Origin: Paenibacillus caui
Lineage (GTDB): Bacteria; Bacillota; Bacilli; Paenibacillales; Paenibacillaceae
Assembly: GCF_019904135.1 (NCBI RefSeq)
Contig: NZ_JAIOGQ010000005.1
Location: 62,001 to 126,000, forward strand
DNA: 64,000 bases
Reading direction: 5' to 3'
Shown: piece after piece, positions 53,581-63,179 of the stretch
Layout: each line of letters opens with the position of its first letter
Numbering within the stretch: position 1 is the stretch's first letter
Made by a program: the position numbers and the translations under genes
The notes under the pieces: model-generated
What the model saw: only the letters and a program-made list of their open reading frames with translations
The model's database searches: none
What the model was told of the DNA's origin: nothing

Positions 53581-53613
53581 AACGGCTGCCAGCCTAAAGG
53601 ATGGCTGGACGTT
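53581..53613 (+). repeat. inverted repeat before uppS
   Basis: AACG (53581-53584) and CCAGCC (53589-53594) pair with GGCTGG (53603-53608) and CGTT (53610-53613). It has no T-run and lies 28 bases before the uppS start, so it may be a leader hairpin or simply a second arm of the terminator region. Confidence 0.4.
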
Positions 53614-53641
53614 TCTACTTGTCACCGCATGGAGGATAACA

Positions 53642-54415
53642 ATGATCAGACTATTTCGGCCTAGGTGGAAGCAAGATCGTAAGGACCTGCAGCAGAGCGT
53701 TAGCTTGCAGAAGGATAACATCCCGCAGCATGTAGCCGTGATCATGGACGGCAACGGCCGATGGGCCAACCGGAGGGGAATGCCGCGAGTACTAGGACAT
53801 CAGAACGGGATGAAAGCTGTCAAGCGCACCACGATTGCGGCAGACGAGCTTGGCATCCGGTACTTGACGCTGTATGCATTTTCAACGGAAAATTGGAAAC
53901 GGCCCAAGGATGAGGTCGACTATTTGATGAAGATCCCGCAGGAATTTCTGGCGATCGAGCTTGATGAGCTCGTGGAGAAGAATGTCCAGGTCCGAATGAT
54001 GGGTTACACCGACGGTCTGCCCAAGCATACGATTGCGGCGATGGAAGAAGCGGTAAGACGGACGGAGAACAATACCGGTCTTGTCCTGAACTTTGCCCTT
54101 AATTACGGAAGCCGCAGGGAAATTACCGATGTCGTGAAGAAGGCGATTGATGAAATCGGCGCTGGCCGTTTTTCAGAGCAGGATATTACCGAGGACTGGG
54201 TCTCCTCAAAGCTGATGACTGCCGGTTTGCCTGATCCCGATCTGCTGATACGTACGGGCGGCGAGCTTCGCCTGAGCAACTTCATGTTGTGGCAGATGGC
54301 ATACGGTGAGCTGTGGTTCACCGATGTATACTGGCCGGAGTTTGGAAGAGAGCAGTTGCTTGAGGCAGTGGCGGAATACCAAAGACGCACGCGCAGATAT
54401 GGAGGATTATCCTAG
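53642..54415 (+). CDS. uppS: undecaprenyl diphosphate synthase
   Basis: UppS adds eight isoprene units to farnesyl diphosphate in cis, making the C55 carrier for cell-wall synthesis. The 257-residue protein has the signature HVAVIMDGNGRWA with the catalytic Asp36, and the C-terminal RTGGELRLSNFMLWQMAYGE. TGGAGGATAACA precedes the ATG. cdsA, dxr and rseP follow, as in most Bacilli. Confidence 0.98.
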   Translation: MIRLFRPRWKQDRKDLQQSVSLQKDNIPQHVAVIMDGNGRWANRRGMPRVLGHQNGMKAVKRTTIAADELGIRYLTLYAFSTENWKRPKDEVDYLMKIPQEFLAIELDELVEKNVQVRMMGYTDGLPKHTIAAMEEAVRRTENNTGLVLNFALNYGSRREITDVVKKAIDEIGAGRFSEQDITEDWVSSKLMTAGLPDPDLLIRTGGELRLSNFMLWQMAYGELWFTDVYWPEFGREQLLEAVAEYQRRTRRYGGLS

Positions 54416-54432
54416 CGGACGGAGGAACAAGT

Positions 54433-55233
54433 TTGAAACAGCGATTAATTACAGGAATTATAGCAGGCGCATTCTTTCTCGGCTTGTGTCTGATTGGAGG
54501 AACGCCTTTCGGGCTGCTTGCCCTGCTCATGGCTCTCATCGGATATTATGAATTTGTCAAAATGACGGGAGTATCCCCGTTCGGATTTGCCCCGCTGATC
54601 GGTTACGCAGGCGTGTTTTTGTTTTTCCTGCCGTGGGGTTCCTTAAGTCTTCCTTTGGATTGGAATACAAGCTCGCTCATTTGGCTTCTGATGCTGATAT
54701 TTGCGGGCGTTACGGTATTCAGCAAAAACCGCTTTACGATCAAGGATGCCTCCCTGCTCTTTCTTGGAGCGGTATATGTCGGAGTCGGTTTTTCTTCCAT
54801 AGCCAGCCTCAGGGATTCAGCGGACGGTCACGGTCTGTTCTGGACGTTTTTGCTGCTCTCGTCGATTTGGGCCAGCGATGCAGGCGCTTATTTTGTAGGC
54901 AAGGCGATCGGTAAGAATAAGCTGTGGCCGGCCATCAGTCCGAACAAAACCGTAGAAGGGGCGCTTGGCGGAGTTGCGATTGCCATCCTAACGGCCATTG
55001 TTTTTGCTTTATGTTCAGGAGGGCTGCTGTCCGTTCCGAGAGCGGTTCTGATCGGCGCCTGCGCGGCTGTCGTGGGACAAATCGGCGATTTGATACAATC
55101 CGCCTACAAGCGTGTGTACGGACTCAAAGATTCAGGCAACCTCCTGCCCGGGCATGGCGGCATTCTGGACCGATGCGACAGCTGGATTGCCGTATTTCCT
55201 TTTGTCCATCTGCTGATGCTGCTGCCTTTATAA
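54433..55233 (+). CDS. cdsA: phosphatidate cytidylyltransferase
   Basis: CdsA makes CDP-diacylglycerol from phosphatidic acid and CTP, the start of phospholipid synthesis. The protein has 266 residues from a TTG at 54433 after GGAGGAAC. It has about eight membrane segments. The family signature KDSGNLLPGHGGILDRCDSW lies near the C-terminus, with acidic metal ligands. Confidence 0.97.
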   Translation: MKQRLITGIIAGAFFLGLCLIGGTPFGLLALLMALIGYYEFVKMTGVSPFGFAPLIGYAGVFLFFLPWGSLSLPLDWNTSSLIWLLMLIFAGVTVFSKNRFTIKDASLLFLGAVYVGVGFSSIASLRDSADGHGLFWTFLLLSSIWASDAGAYFVGKAIGKNKLWPAISPNKTVEGALGGVAIAILTAIVFALCSGGLLSVPRAVLIGACAAVVGQIGDLIQSAYKRVYGLKDSGNLLPGHGGILDRCDSWIAVFPFVHLLMLLPL

Positions 55234-55297
55234 CGTTTTGCTAACCTAAAGCATACGTCAAACGGATACATAAACAAATTCATAAAGCAGAGGTTAT

Positions 55298-56440
55298 ATG
55301 ATGAAAAAGATTACGATACTCGGCTCGACCGGCTCGATCGGGACCCAGACGCTGGATGTTGTTGCGAACCACCAAGGCCGGTTTCAGGTGGAAGGGCTGG
55401 CTGCGGGATCGAATATCCGGCTGCTGCTGGAGCAGATTGAACAATTCGGGCCGAAGAAAGTGTCTGTCGGAACAGCACGCTTGGCTGAGGAGATAAAGCC
55501 GCATCTGCCGGCCGGAACCGAGCTTTTCTATGGCGAGGAAGGCTTGGTGGAAGTTGCGGCCGGAACGGATGCGGATATGGTCATTACGGCGGTAATGGGC
55601 AGTGTCGGGCTTCGTTCAACGCTTGCAGCTATTGAAGAAGGAAAACAAATCGGGCTTGCGAACAAGGAGACGCTTGTAACCGCGGGACACCTTGTGATGG
55701 ACCTGGCCCGTCAGAAGGGCGTTTCCATTCTGCCGGTTGACAGCGAGCATTCGGCTGTGTTTCAATGCCTGAACGGCGAACATGTCCGGGAGGTTTCCCG
55801 GATCACGTTGACCGCCTCAGGAGGTTCTTTCCGCGATCTGTCGCGCGACCAGCTGTCGCAGGTGACCGTGGAGGACGCCTTAAAGCATCCTAATTGGTCC
55901 ATGGGTTCCAAGATTACGATTGATTCTGCAACCATGGTGAACAAAGGGCTTGAAGTGATAGAAGCCCACTGGCTGTTTGGCATGCCGTACGAACAGATCG
56001 GCGTGCTGCTGCATCCGGAAAGCATCGTTCACTCCTATGTTGAATTCGTTGACGGCAGCGTGATTGCCCAACTTGGAACGCCGGATATGCGGGTTCCCAT
56101 CCAGTATGCCCTTACTTATCCGGAGCGCTGGACATCCCCGGGGAAAAGGCTGTCGCTGGCCAGCGTCGGAAAGCTTCATTTCCGTGAAATGGACTTTGGC
56201 CGCTTCCCGTGTTTAAGACTTGCCTTCGAATGTGGTAAAATAGGAGGAACAGCGACGACGGCTTATAACGCTGCCAATGAAATTGCCGTTTCCCGTTTTT
56301 TGAATAAAGAAATCTCTTTCCTGCACATCGAAACCATCATTGAAAAGGTTCTTGAACGGCATGAGGTTATAAAAGGTCCGGATTTGGATGCGATCGAGGC
56401 TGCGGACGCCTGGGCCCGAGAAACGGCAAGAACCCTGTAA
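55298..56440 (+). CDS. dxr: 1-deoxy-D-xylulose-5-phosphate reductoisomerase
   Basis: Dxr makes methylerythritol phosphate with NADPH, the first committed step of the MEP isoprenoid pathway, and so supplies UppS upstream. It has 380 residues. NADPH binding is shown by [16 protein letters not shown], the substrate and metal region by [13 protein letters not shown] and [12 protein letters not shown], and the hallmark [20 protein letters not shown]. The ATG at 55298 follows GAGG by six bases; an ATG one codon later is also possible. Confidence 0.98.
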   Translation: MMKKITILGSTGSIGTQTLDVVANHQGRFQVEGLAAGSNIRLLLEQIEQFGPKKVSVGTARLAEEIKPHLPAGTELFYGEEGLVEVAAGTDADMVITAVMGSVGLRSTLAAIEEGKQIGLANKETLVTAGHLVMDLARQKGVSILPVDSEHSAVFQCLNGEHVREVSRITLTASGGSFRDLSRDQLSQVTVEDALKHPNWSMGSKITIDSATMVNKGLEVIEAHWLFGMPYEQIGVLLHPESIVHSYVEFVDGSVIAQLGTPDMRVPIQYALTYPERWTSPGKRLSLASVGKLHFREMDFGRFPCLRLAFECGKIGGTATTAYNAANEIAVSRFLNKEISFLHIETIIEKVLERHEVIKGPDLDAIEAADAWARETARTL

Positions 56441-56656
56441 CCAGCAAGCCTGCGTTATGCCTGATCAGCCCATTCGAAGGCCCGTAAGCCATTTTCTCCG
56501 GAAGCGATCATCCGTTTGGACAGCAATGAAGGTATATCTATGCTGAAAGATTGATAAACTTTTATAGACTAAGAGCAGTTTGCCGGCTGTTAAACCAAAA
56601 TGAATGGTTGTTTTGAGAACTAGAAGGGAACGAGACCCGAAGGAGGATGCTTTCGA

Positions 56657-57931
56657 TTGGAAATGCTGCAGATCATTATTATGACGGTGCTGATGTTCTT
56701 TCTCATCGTAACCGTCCACGAATGGGGACACTATTATTTTGCCAAACGTGCGGGGATCCTCGTACGGGAGTTTGCGATCGGGTTCGGTCCCAAGCTTTTT
56801 TCCTACAAGCACAATGAGACTCAGTTTACCTTAAGGATGCTGCCGTTCGGCGGCTATGCGCGTATGGCGGGCGAGGATCCCGAGCTGATTGAGGTCCAGA
56901 CCGGACAGACCGTCGCGGTTCGCCTGACCGGTGATGAAGTCACGAAGATTTACCTTGACCGTCTTGACACCCGCAAAAATGTAATTCGCGGTGAAGTCGT
57001 ATCCGTTGATCTCGAGCAGAAGCTCTTTATTGAACTTGATGTCGACGGGGAGAAGCAAGCCTTTCCGGTTCATAGACAAGCTATGTTGACGGCCAAGGGC
57101 AAGGATACGCAAATTGCGCCGAAAGACCGGCAGTACGGCAGCAAAACGGTTGGCCAGCGGGCGCTCGCTATTTTTGCGGGTCCGCTTATGAACTTTGTAC
57201 TGGCGTTTGTGCTGTTTGCGCTGCATATCCAAATGGCGGGGATTCCGCTGGATCCGACGCATCTTGAAATCGGAGAAGTGTCCAAAGGAATGCCGGCCGC
57301 GGAAACCGGTCTTAAGAGAGGCGATATCATAGAAAGCATTAACGGAGTGGCCATCGGCACCGATGGGGAGAAGATGATTAACATGATCAGTGAATCGCAG
57401 GATAAGCAGATGACCTGGAAAATCCGCCGCGGTGATCAGCAGCTCGAAGTGAAAATCACGCCCCGGGCGATAGAAGGACAAGAAGGCGGCAAGGTAGGCA
57501 CCTCCATTGTCTACTATCAGCCAACACGAAGCGCCGGCTTCGGCGAAACGCTGACCAAGTCCGGCGAGGCAATGGCGAATACGACGCAGGCGATCTTCCT
57601 TGGCTTCAAACAGCTGATTAACAAATTCTCTATGGACGATTTGGGCGGACCTGTCCGTACGTTTGAGTTAACCGGACAAATTGCCAAGCAGGGAATCGCC
57701 CAGCTCACGCAATGGGCGGCGATTCTCAGCCTGTATCTTGGCATATTCAATCTGCTGCCGATTCCTGCGCTCGACGGTAGCAGACTCATTTTCCTGGGCG
57801 TTGAAGCGCTTCGCGGGAAACCGATCGATCCAAACCGGGAAGGCATGGTTCATTTTATCGGGTTCGCCATGCTGTTCCTTTTGATGATCGCTGTAACCTA
57901 CAACGATATTTTGCGATTGATTAGCGGTTAA
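56657..57931 (+). CDS. rseP: site-2 protease RseP (RasP)
   Basis: This intramembrane metalloprotease cuts anti-sigma factors and leftover signal peptides in the membrane. It has 424 residues from a TTG at 56657, after AAGGAGGATG. The zinc motif HEWGH is at residues 21-25. A PDZ domain is at about 205-280 (with GLKRGDIIESINGVA). The last membrane segments contain NLLPIPALDGSRLIF with the third zinc ligand. A long insert lies between HEWGH and the PDZ domain (about 75-165), with a positively and negatively charged run. The expected next gene, proS, is missing. Confidence 0.97.
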   Translation: MEMLQIIIMTVLMFFLIVTVHEWGHYYFAKRAGILVREFAIGFGPKLFSYKHNETQFTLRMLPFGGYARMAGEDPELIEVQTGQTVAVRLTGDEVTKIYLDRLDTRKNVIRGEVVSVDLEQKLFIELDVDGEKQAFPVHRQAMLTAKGKDTQIAPKDRQYGSKTVGQRALAIFAGPLMNFVLAFVLFALHIQMAGIPLDPTHLEIGEVSKGMPAAETGLKRGDIIESINGVAIGTDGEKMINMISESQDKQMTWKIRRGDQQLEVKITPRAIEGQEGGKVGTSIVYYQPTRSAGFGETLTKSGEAMANTTQAIFLGFKQLINKFSMDDLGGPVRTFELTGQIAKQGIAQLTQWAAILSLYLGIFNLLPIPALDGSRLIFLGVEALRGKPIDPNREGMVHFIGFAMLFLLMIAVTYNDILRLISG

Positions 57932-58059
57932 TCCGCATTCTTCGGGGATTGCAGACAAATTAGAAGATGCTGCATCAGCAAGCAGCCAAACTGAAGGGCT
58001 TCCGGCAACATACTGCCTTAAGGCGATACCAAGGCAAGGGGCCGGAGGCTCTTCGTTTC

Positions 58060-58087
58060 TTGCAGCTTGCCAGCAGCTTGATAGTAT
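58060..58087 (+). promoter_or_regulatory. candidate promoter for polC
   Basis: TTGCAG (58060-58065) and TAGTAT (58082-58087) are 16 bases apart in the 206-base gap before polC. It would allow polC to be transcribed on its own, as would be needed since proS is not upstream. Confidence 0.4.
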
Positions 58088-58137
58088 CTTCCGTTTGCTG
58101 CACACACGCAAGGCCGGTAATGAGGGGGGAGAGAAAG

Positions 58138-61100
58138 ATGAACGGAGTGAATGAGAAGAGAACGCGTCTGGAACTGCTCATGAAGCAGACGGAAATATCC
58201 GCGGGGCTGATAGACCCGTATTTCCTTGACGGCTATATCGAACAGGTCATTGTCAGCCGGAGCAACAAGGAATGGAAAATTGTCATTCGCAAAGATACGC
58301 TCGTACCTGCCCAGATCTACCGGACGTTTTGTCTTCAGATCAGGGAACGGATGGAGCATATTGCCCGGATTTCTTTTGAATTCCGCTACAGCTCTGCCAT
58401 TACGACCCATTCGGTTGTCGAGGAATATTGGAGGCTCTTTCTGGAATGGGTACAGCGCGAAATTCCGTCGGTAAACGGCTGGATGACCCGGGCGTTATTT
58501 GAAATCGAAGGGGACCTTGTGACGGTTGTCCTTAGTGACGCCATGTCGCTGGAACTCGCACGCAAAAAGGCAATCGACCGGGCCATCGCAACCTTTTACG
58601 AAAGGTACTTCGGCTTGTCGCTAAGAGTGAAGCTGCAGACCGGAGAGAACAGCGCAGAAGCGTTTGAAGAATTCCAGCAGCGCATCGTGGAGGAGAACCG
58701 GGAAGTCATCCAGCAGCTTATGGAGAGCATCGAAGCGGAAGCTTCAGCTCAGGAAGTGGGCGGCGAGGAAGAAGTGAAACTTCAGGTCGGCTATGAGATT
58801 AAGGATCAGCCCGTTCCGCTGCATGATATTCAGGACGAAGAGAAAAAAGTGACCATCCAGGGCACGATCTTTGGACTGGAGAGCAAGGAGCTTCGCAACG
58901 GCAGTACGCTGTTCACCTTTTATTTGACCGACTTTTCCGATTCGCTGCAGATGAAGATGTTTGCAAAGAACAAGGAAGATCTGAAAATCATGAGCAAGCT
59001 GGCAAACGGCAAATGGGTCAAAGCCCGGGGACGGGTTGAATATGACCGGTTTATGCAGGTTCCCGAGCTGGCCATGATCCCGTCGGATCTGTCTGAAGTA
59101 AGCGCGCCGCCTGCCCGAAAGGACGGGGCATCCGAGAAACGCGTGGAATTTCATCTGCACACAACGATGAGCACGATGGACGCCGTAACGCCGATCGATC
59201 AATATGTGAAGACGGCCGCCAAATGGGGCCATAAAGCGATAGCGGTGACCGATCATGGCGGTGTGCAAAGTTTTCCGGACGCTGCCAAGGCGGCGAAGAA
59301 AAACGGGATTAAAATGATTTACGGGGTTGAAGCCAACGTCGTGAACGATGATGTGGCCGTTGTGCTTGAACCGAAGCCGCTAGAGCTGAAAACAGCTACA
59401 TACATTGTTTTTGATATCGAGACAACCGGCTTGTCGGTGACCCAGAACAAAATTATCGAAATTGCAGCCGTTAAAATGGTTGAAGGCAAAGAGATCGACC
59501 GGTATTCGACGTTTGTAAATCCCCATGAGCGGATTCCTTATCATATTCAGCAGCTGACCAATATCAACGATGAAATGGTTGCGGATGCGCCGGAGGTAGA
59601 GCCGGTTCTGCGAGAATTTGTGGACTTTGCCGGGGACGGCGTGCTGGTAGCGCATAACGCGAGATTTGACGTCGGGTTCGTGAACGCCAAGCTGAAGGAA
59701 CTGGGTATGGAGCCGATGCGAAATCCGGTGCTCGATACCCTGGAGCTGGCGAGACTGCTTCATCCGAAGCTTAAAAATCACCGTCTGAATACACTGGCCG
59801 CCAAATACAAAGTTTCGCTAGAGAACCATCACCGCGCGATTGACGATACGATAGCGCTTGGCCATATTTTAAATCATTTGCTGATCGATACCGAGCAACT
59901 GCAGGGCATTACGATGCTTGACCGTTTGAATGACCATGTCGGCAAAGACTTGTCCAATGTACGTCCGTTCCATTGCGGCATTTACGCCCTGAATCAGACC
60001 GGGAAGAAAAATTTGTTCAAGCTGGTATCCATGTCGCACACCGGTTATTTCAACAGGGTGCCTACGATCCCGAAATCTTTGCTCAGCGACATGCGCGATG
60101 GGCTGCTCGTAATTTCCGGCTGCGAGAAAGGCGAATTTTTTGAAACGGTACTGAATAAATCGCTCGAGGAAGCGGAAGCGGTCGCCGAGTATTACGACGT
60201 GCTGGAAATTCAGCCGCTCACGATGTACATGCACCTGGTGGACAAGGGGCTGGTTGGAAGCGTGGATGAGCTTAAGACAGCCATTCGCAAAGTGTGCGAT
60301 ATCGGCCGCAAGCTGGACAAGCCCGTGATCGCGTCCGGAAACGTGCATTATCTCGAGCCGCGTGAAAAGCTGTTCCGCGATATTACGATTCACGGCATCA
60401 CCGGCTTCAGTCCACTCAAGGATATCCGCAAGCCGGATGCCCATTTCCGGACAACCGATGAGATGCTGGAGGAATTTGCTTTCCTCGGCAAGGAAAAAGC
60501 GTTGGAGGTGGTCGTGACGAATACCTCGGCGCTGGCCGACCGGTTTGAGGAGATCCAGCTGTTTCCGGACAAACTGTTTACCCCGATTATCGACGGCGCG
60601 GATGAGGAAATCCGGGAGACCTGCTACCAAACCGCAAAATCGATTTATGGAGAAGAGCTGCCGGAGGTTGTCGTAGCAAGGCTTGAAAAAGAATTGGAGC
60701 CGATCATCAAATACGGCTTCTCCGCGAACTATCTTATTTCCGAACGTCTGGTTAAGAAATCCAACCAGGACGGGTATTTGGTAGGCTCCCGGGGTTCCGT
60801 CGGTTCTTCCGTTGTCGCGACGTTTCTTGGCATATCGGAGGTAAATCCGCTTCCTGCCCATTACCTGTGCCGGAATTCCGAATGCCGCTACAGCGAGTGG
60901 TTTCTGGACGGCAGCGTGCCGAGCGGATTTGATTTGCCGGACAAGGATTGCCCGCACTGCGGTCAAAAGCTCAAAGGAGAAGGACAGGATATACCGTTTG
61001 AAACGTTCCTGGGCTTTAAAGGCGACAAGGTTCCCGATATCGATTTGAACTTTTCTGGAGAATACCAGCCGGAAGCCCATAATTTTACGAAGGTGATGTT

Positions 61101-62457
61101 TGGAGAAAAAAACGTGTTTCGCGCAGGTACAATCGGTACGGTTGCGGAGAAAACCGCATTCGGCTTTGCCAAGAAGTATGAAGAGGAGCACAGCAAGAAA
61201 TGGCGGGGAGCCGAGCTGAACCGCCTTGCCACAGGCTGTACGGGGGTAAAGCGAAGCACCGGACAGCATCCGGGCGGGATCGTGGTCGTTCCGAATTATA
61301 TGGAAGTGGACGATATAACGCCGGTTCAGTACCCGGCCGACGATACAAGCTCCGAATGGAAGACGACTCATTTTGATTATCACGCCTTCGACGCGAACCT
61401 GCTCAAGCTTGATATTCTGGGACACGATGATCCGACGATGATGCGTATGCTGCAGGATCTGACGGAAGTCGATCCAACGACGATTCCGATGAACGACCAG
61501 AAAGTGATGAGCATGTTCAATTCCACGGAAGCGCTCGGCGTAGCGCCGCAGCAGATTCGGACTCCGGTTGCCACGTACGGCATTCCGGAAATGGGTACGA
61601 AATTCGTACGGCAAATGCTTGTGGAATCGCAGCCTTCCTCTTTTGCCGATTTGCTGCAGATTTCCGGCCTGTCCCACGGGACCGGCGTTTGGCTCGGCAA
61701 TGCGCAGGAACTAATCAAGAACGGAACGTGCAACATCAAAACCGTGATCGGCTGCCGCGACGATATTATGCTGTATTTGATTTATAAAGCGGGGATGGAT
61801 GCAGGCCTTGCCTTTAAAATTACGGAGAGCGTTCGTAAGGGCAAGGGGCTGACGCCGGAATGGATCGAGGAAATGAAGAAATGCAAGGTCCCTCAGTGGT
61901 ATATCGATTCCTGCCTGAAGATTCAGTACATGTTCCCGAAGGCGCATGCGGCGGCTTATGTCATTTCCGCGGTGCGCACGGCCTTTTTCAAGTTATATTA
62001 TCCGATCCAGTATTATGCGACCTACTTCTCGGTTCGCGGCGAGGATTTCGACATCGAGCTGTTCTGCCAGGGATATGATGCGATCTATCGCAAAATTGAA
62101 GAAATTGAGCAGAAGGGCTTCCAGGCGCTGCCTAAAGAGAAGAGCATGCTGCCGATTCTGGAGATGGCGCTCGAAATGACAGCCCGGGGCTTCCATTTCA
62201 AGACGATTGATCTTTACCGGTCCGATGCAACCCGGTTTACGGTGGACGGGGACGGGCTTATTCCGCCGTTTTCGGCGCTGGCCGGCATTGGCGACAATGC
62301 GGCGCGGAATATTGCCGCAGCCAAAGAGCAGGGCGAGTTTCTGTCGATAGAGGACTTTCAGCAGAAATCAAAGGCAAGCAAAACCGTAGTCGAGCTGCTT
62401 AATCAGCTGGGCTGCTTCAGAGGGCTGCCGGAAAGCAACCAGCTTTCCCTTTTCTGA
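58138..62457 (+). CDS. polC: DNA polymerase III PolC (Gram-positive replicative polymerase)
   Basis: PolC is the replicative polymerase of Bacilli. The ATG at 58138 follows GAGGGGGGA and gives 1439 residues, close to the B. subtilis length. Domains in order: N-terminal domain (1-230), an OB domain (about 235-325, TIFGLESKELRNGSTLF), the PHP domain beginning VEFHLHTTMSTMDAVTPIDQ, the inserted proofreading exonuclease (about 420-590, YIVFDIETTGLS), then the polymerase core with a zinc-binding segment (CRNSECR and CPHC) and the catalytic acidic motif VPDIDLNFSGEY. The C-terminus ends LSLF, a clamp-binding-like tail. A start at 57967 would add 57 residues of no recognisable family sequence. Confidence 0.98.
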   Translation: MNGVNEKRTRLELLMKQTEISAGLIDPYFLDGYIEQVIVSRSNKEWKIVIRKDTLVPAQIYRTFCLQIRERMEHIARISFEFRYSSAITTHSVVEEYWRLFLEWVQREIPSVNGWMTRALFEIEGDLVTVVLSDAMSLELARKKAIDRAIATFYERYFGLSLRVKLQTGENSAEAFEEFQQRIVEENREVIQQLMESIEAEASAQEVGGEEEVKLQVGYEIKDQPVPLHDIQDEEKKVTIQGTIFGLESKELRNGSTLFTFYLTDFSDSLQMKMFAKNKEDLKIMSKLANGKWVKARGRVEYDRFMQVPELAMIPSDLSEVSAPPARKDGASEKRVEFHLHTTMSTMDAVTPIDQYVKTAAKWGHKAIAVTDHGGVQSFPDAAKAAKKNGIKMIYGVEANVVNDDVAVVLEPKPLELKTATYIVFDIETTGLSVTQNKIIEIAAVKMVEGKEIDRYSTFVNPHERIPYHIQQLTNINDEMVADAPEVEPVLREFVDFAGDGVLVAHNARFDVGFVNAKLKELGMEPMRNPVLDTLELARLLHPKLKNHRLNTLAAKYKVSLENHHRAIDDTIALGHILNHLLIDTEQLQGITMLDRLNDHVGKDLSNVRPFHCGIYALNQTGKKNLFKLVSMSHTGYFNRVPTIPKSLLSDMRDGLLVISGCEKGEFFETVLNKSLEEAEAVAEYYDVLEIQPLTMYMHLVDKGLVGSVDELKTAIRKVCDIGRKLDKPVIASGNVHYLEPREKLFRDITIHGITGFSPLKDIRKPDAHFRTTDEMLEEFAFLGKEKALEVVVTNTSALADRFEEIQLFPDKLFTPIIDGADEEIRETCYQTAKSIYGEELPEVVVARLEKELEPIIKYGFSANYLISERLVKKSNQDGYLVGSRGSVGSSVVATFLGISEVNPLPAHYLCRNSECRYSEWFLDGSVPSGFDLPDKDCPHCGQKLKGEGQDIPFETFLGFKGDKVPDIDLNFSGEYQPEAHNFTKVMFGEKNVFRAGTIGTVAEKTAFGFAKKYEEEHSKKWRGAELNRLATGCTGVKRSTGQHPGGIVVVPNYMEVDDITPVQYPADDTSSEWKTTHFDYHAFDANLLKLDILGHDDPTMMRMLQDLTEVDPTTIPMNDQKVMSMFNSTEALGVAPQQIRTPVATYGIPEMGTKFVRQMLVESQPSSFADLLQISGLSHGTGVWLGNAQELIKNGTCNIKTVIGCRDDIMLYLIYKAGMDAGLAFKITESVRKGKGLTPEWIEEMKKCKVPQWYIDSCLKIQYMFPKAHAAAYVISAVRTAFFKLYYPIQYYATYFSVRGEDFDIELFCQGYDAIYRKIEEIEQKGFQALPKEKSMLPILEMALEMTARGFHFKTIDLYRSDATRFTVDGDGLIPPFSALAGIGDNAARNIAAAKEQGEFLSIEDFQQKSKASKTVVELLNQLGCFRGLPESNQLSLF

Positions 62458-62495
62458 TCCCGGGATGTCCCGAAAGGTCGGAAGCAGGCTGGCGA

Positions 62496-62513
62496 AAGGC
62501 TTTCCCAAGCCTT
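62496..62513 (+). terminator. short hairpin after polC
   Basis: AAGGCTT (62496-62502) pairs perfectly with AAGCCTT (62507-62513) over TCCC. No T-run follows, so it may be weak. It separates polC from the rimP promoter. Confidence 0.45.
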
Positions 62514-62532
62514 CCAGGTCAAGGTCATTCAC

Positions 62533-62561
62533 TTGTCACTACCACCGGATTATGTTATACT
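62533..62561 (+). promoter_or_regulatory. sigma-A promoter of the rimP-nusA operon
   Basis: TTGTCA (62533-62538) and TATACT (62556-62561) have an exact 17-base spacer, a very good housekeeping promoter. Transcription would start near 62568, leaving a leader of about 97 bases before rimP that contains the hairpin at 62595-62620. Confidence 0.75.
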
Positions 62562-62594
62562 TTTTATGGCAATCATGAAGATAGAACCGTTGTT

Positions 62595-62626
62595 TAAAGA
62601 GTGGGGAAACCCACTCTTTACTCTTT
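62595..62626 (+). terminator. leader hairpin, probable NusA-dependent attenuator of rimP-nusA
   Basis: TAAAGAGTGGG (62595-62605) pairs perfectly with CCCACTCTTTA (62610-62620) around a GAAA tetraloop, followed by an interrupted T-tract (TTTACTCTTT, 62617-62626). It lies about 27 bases after the expected start site and before the rimP ribosome site. In B. subtilis NusA is known to limit its own operon through a weak NusA-dependent terminator in the leader; a stable stem with a broken T-tract is just that kind of signal. Confidence 0.65.
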
Positions 62627-62664
62627 GGTATATAGGAATTTTGATGGTATGGAGGTATGAAAGC

Positions 62665-63126
62665 TTGAGCACACCGAAGATCAAAGCGGCTGTGGAAGAC
62701 ATGATTCAGCCTTACTTGGCAGACAATGGCTTTGAACTGGTAGATATCGAATATGTGAAGGAAGGCAGCAACTGGTTTCTTCGCGTATTTGTGGACAAGG
62801 AAGGCGGCATCGACATCGACGATTGCGGCCGGATCAGTGAAGTACTCAGCGAGAAGCTGGACAAGGACGATCCGATTCCATCGGCTTATTTTCTGGAGGT
62901 GTCTTCACCGGGCGCGGAACGTCCGCTTAAAAAGGCCGAAGACGTCAGAAAGGCTGTCGGCAAGGACGTGTTTGTGACTACCTACGAACCCGTTGACGGC
63001 CAGAAGGAGTTTGAGGGACGGCTTCTATCGTTTGAACAGGATGAACTGCTGATTCAAACCGGCAAGAAGCAGTACGCCATCCCGTACGCCAAGGTCGCCA
63101 GCGCCAGACTGGCTATTATTTTTTAA
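62665..63126 (+). CDS. rimP: ribosome maturation factor RimP
   Basis: RimP (YlxS) is needed for maturation of the 30S subunit. The TTG start at 62665 follows GGAGG by nine bases and gives 153 residues, the family length; in-frame starts further up (62533) would read through the promoter and hairpin. FELVDIEYVKEGSNWFLRVF and ISEVLSEKLDKDDPI are family-typical, with SSPGAERPLKKAEDVRKAVG. nusA follows after 53 bases. Confidence 0.96.
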   Translation: MSTPKIKAAVEDMIQPYLADNGFELVDIEYVKEGSNWFLRVFVDKEGGIDIDDCGRISEVLSEKLDKDDPIPSAYFLEVSSPGAERPLKKAEDVRKAVGKDVFVTTYEPVDGQKEFEGRLLSFEQDELLIQTGKKQYAIPYAKVASARLAIIF

Positions 63127-63179
63127 GAGGCGCCTTAAGACTTAAAGAGGGATATTTTGAAAGGGGGAGCTTGAGGCAA

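Noticed and set aside
57967-58137. Upstream extension of polC, or a remnant of proS
   Set aside because: The 57 extra codons do not resemble PolC or ProS and precede the strong ribosome site; the PolC length fits from 58138.
59869-61677. A 602-codon open frame on the minus strand
   Set aside because: It lies wholly antisense to polC, whose domains are intact. Its sequence shows no recognisable motif and no ribosome site; it is a composition shadow.
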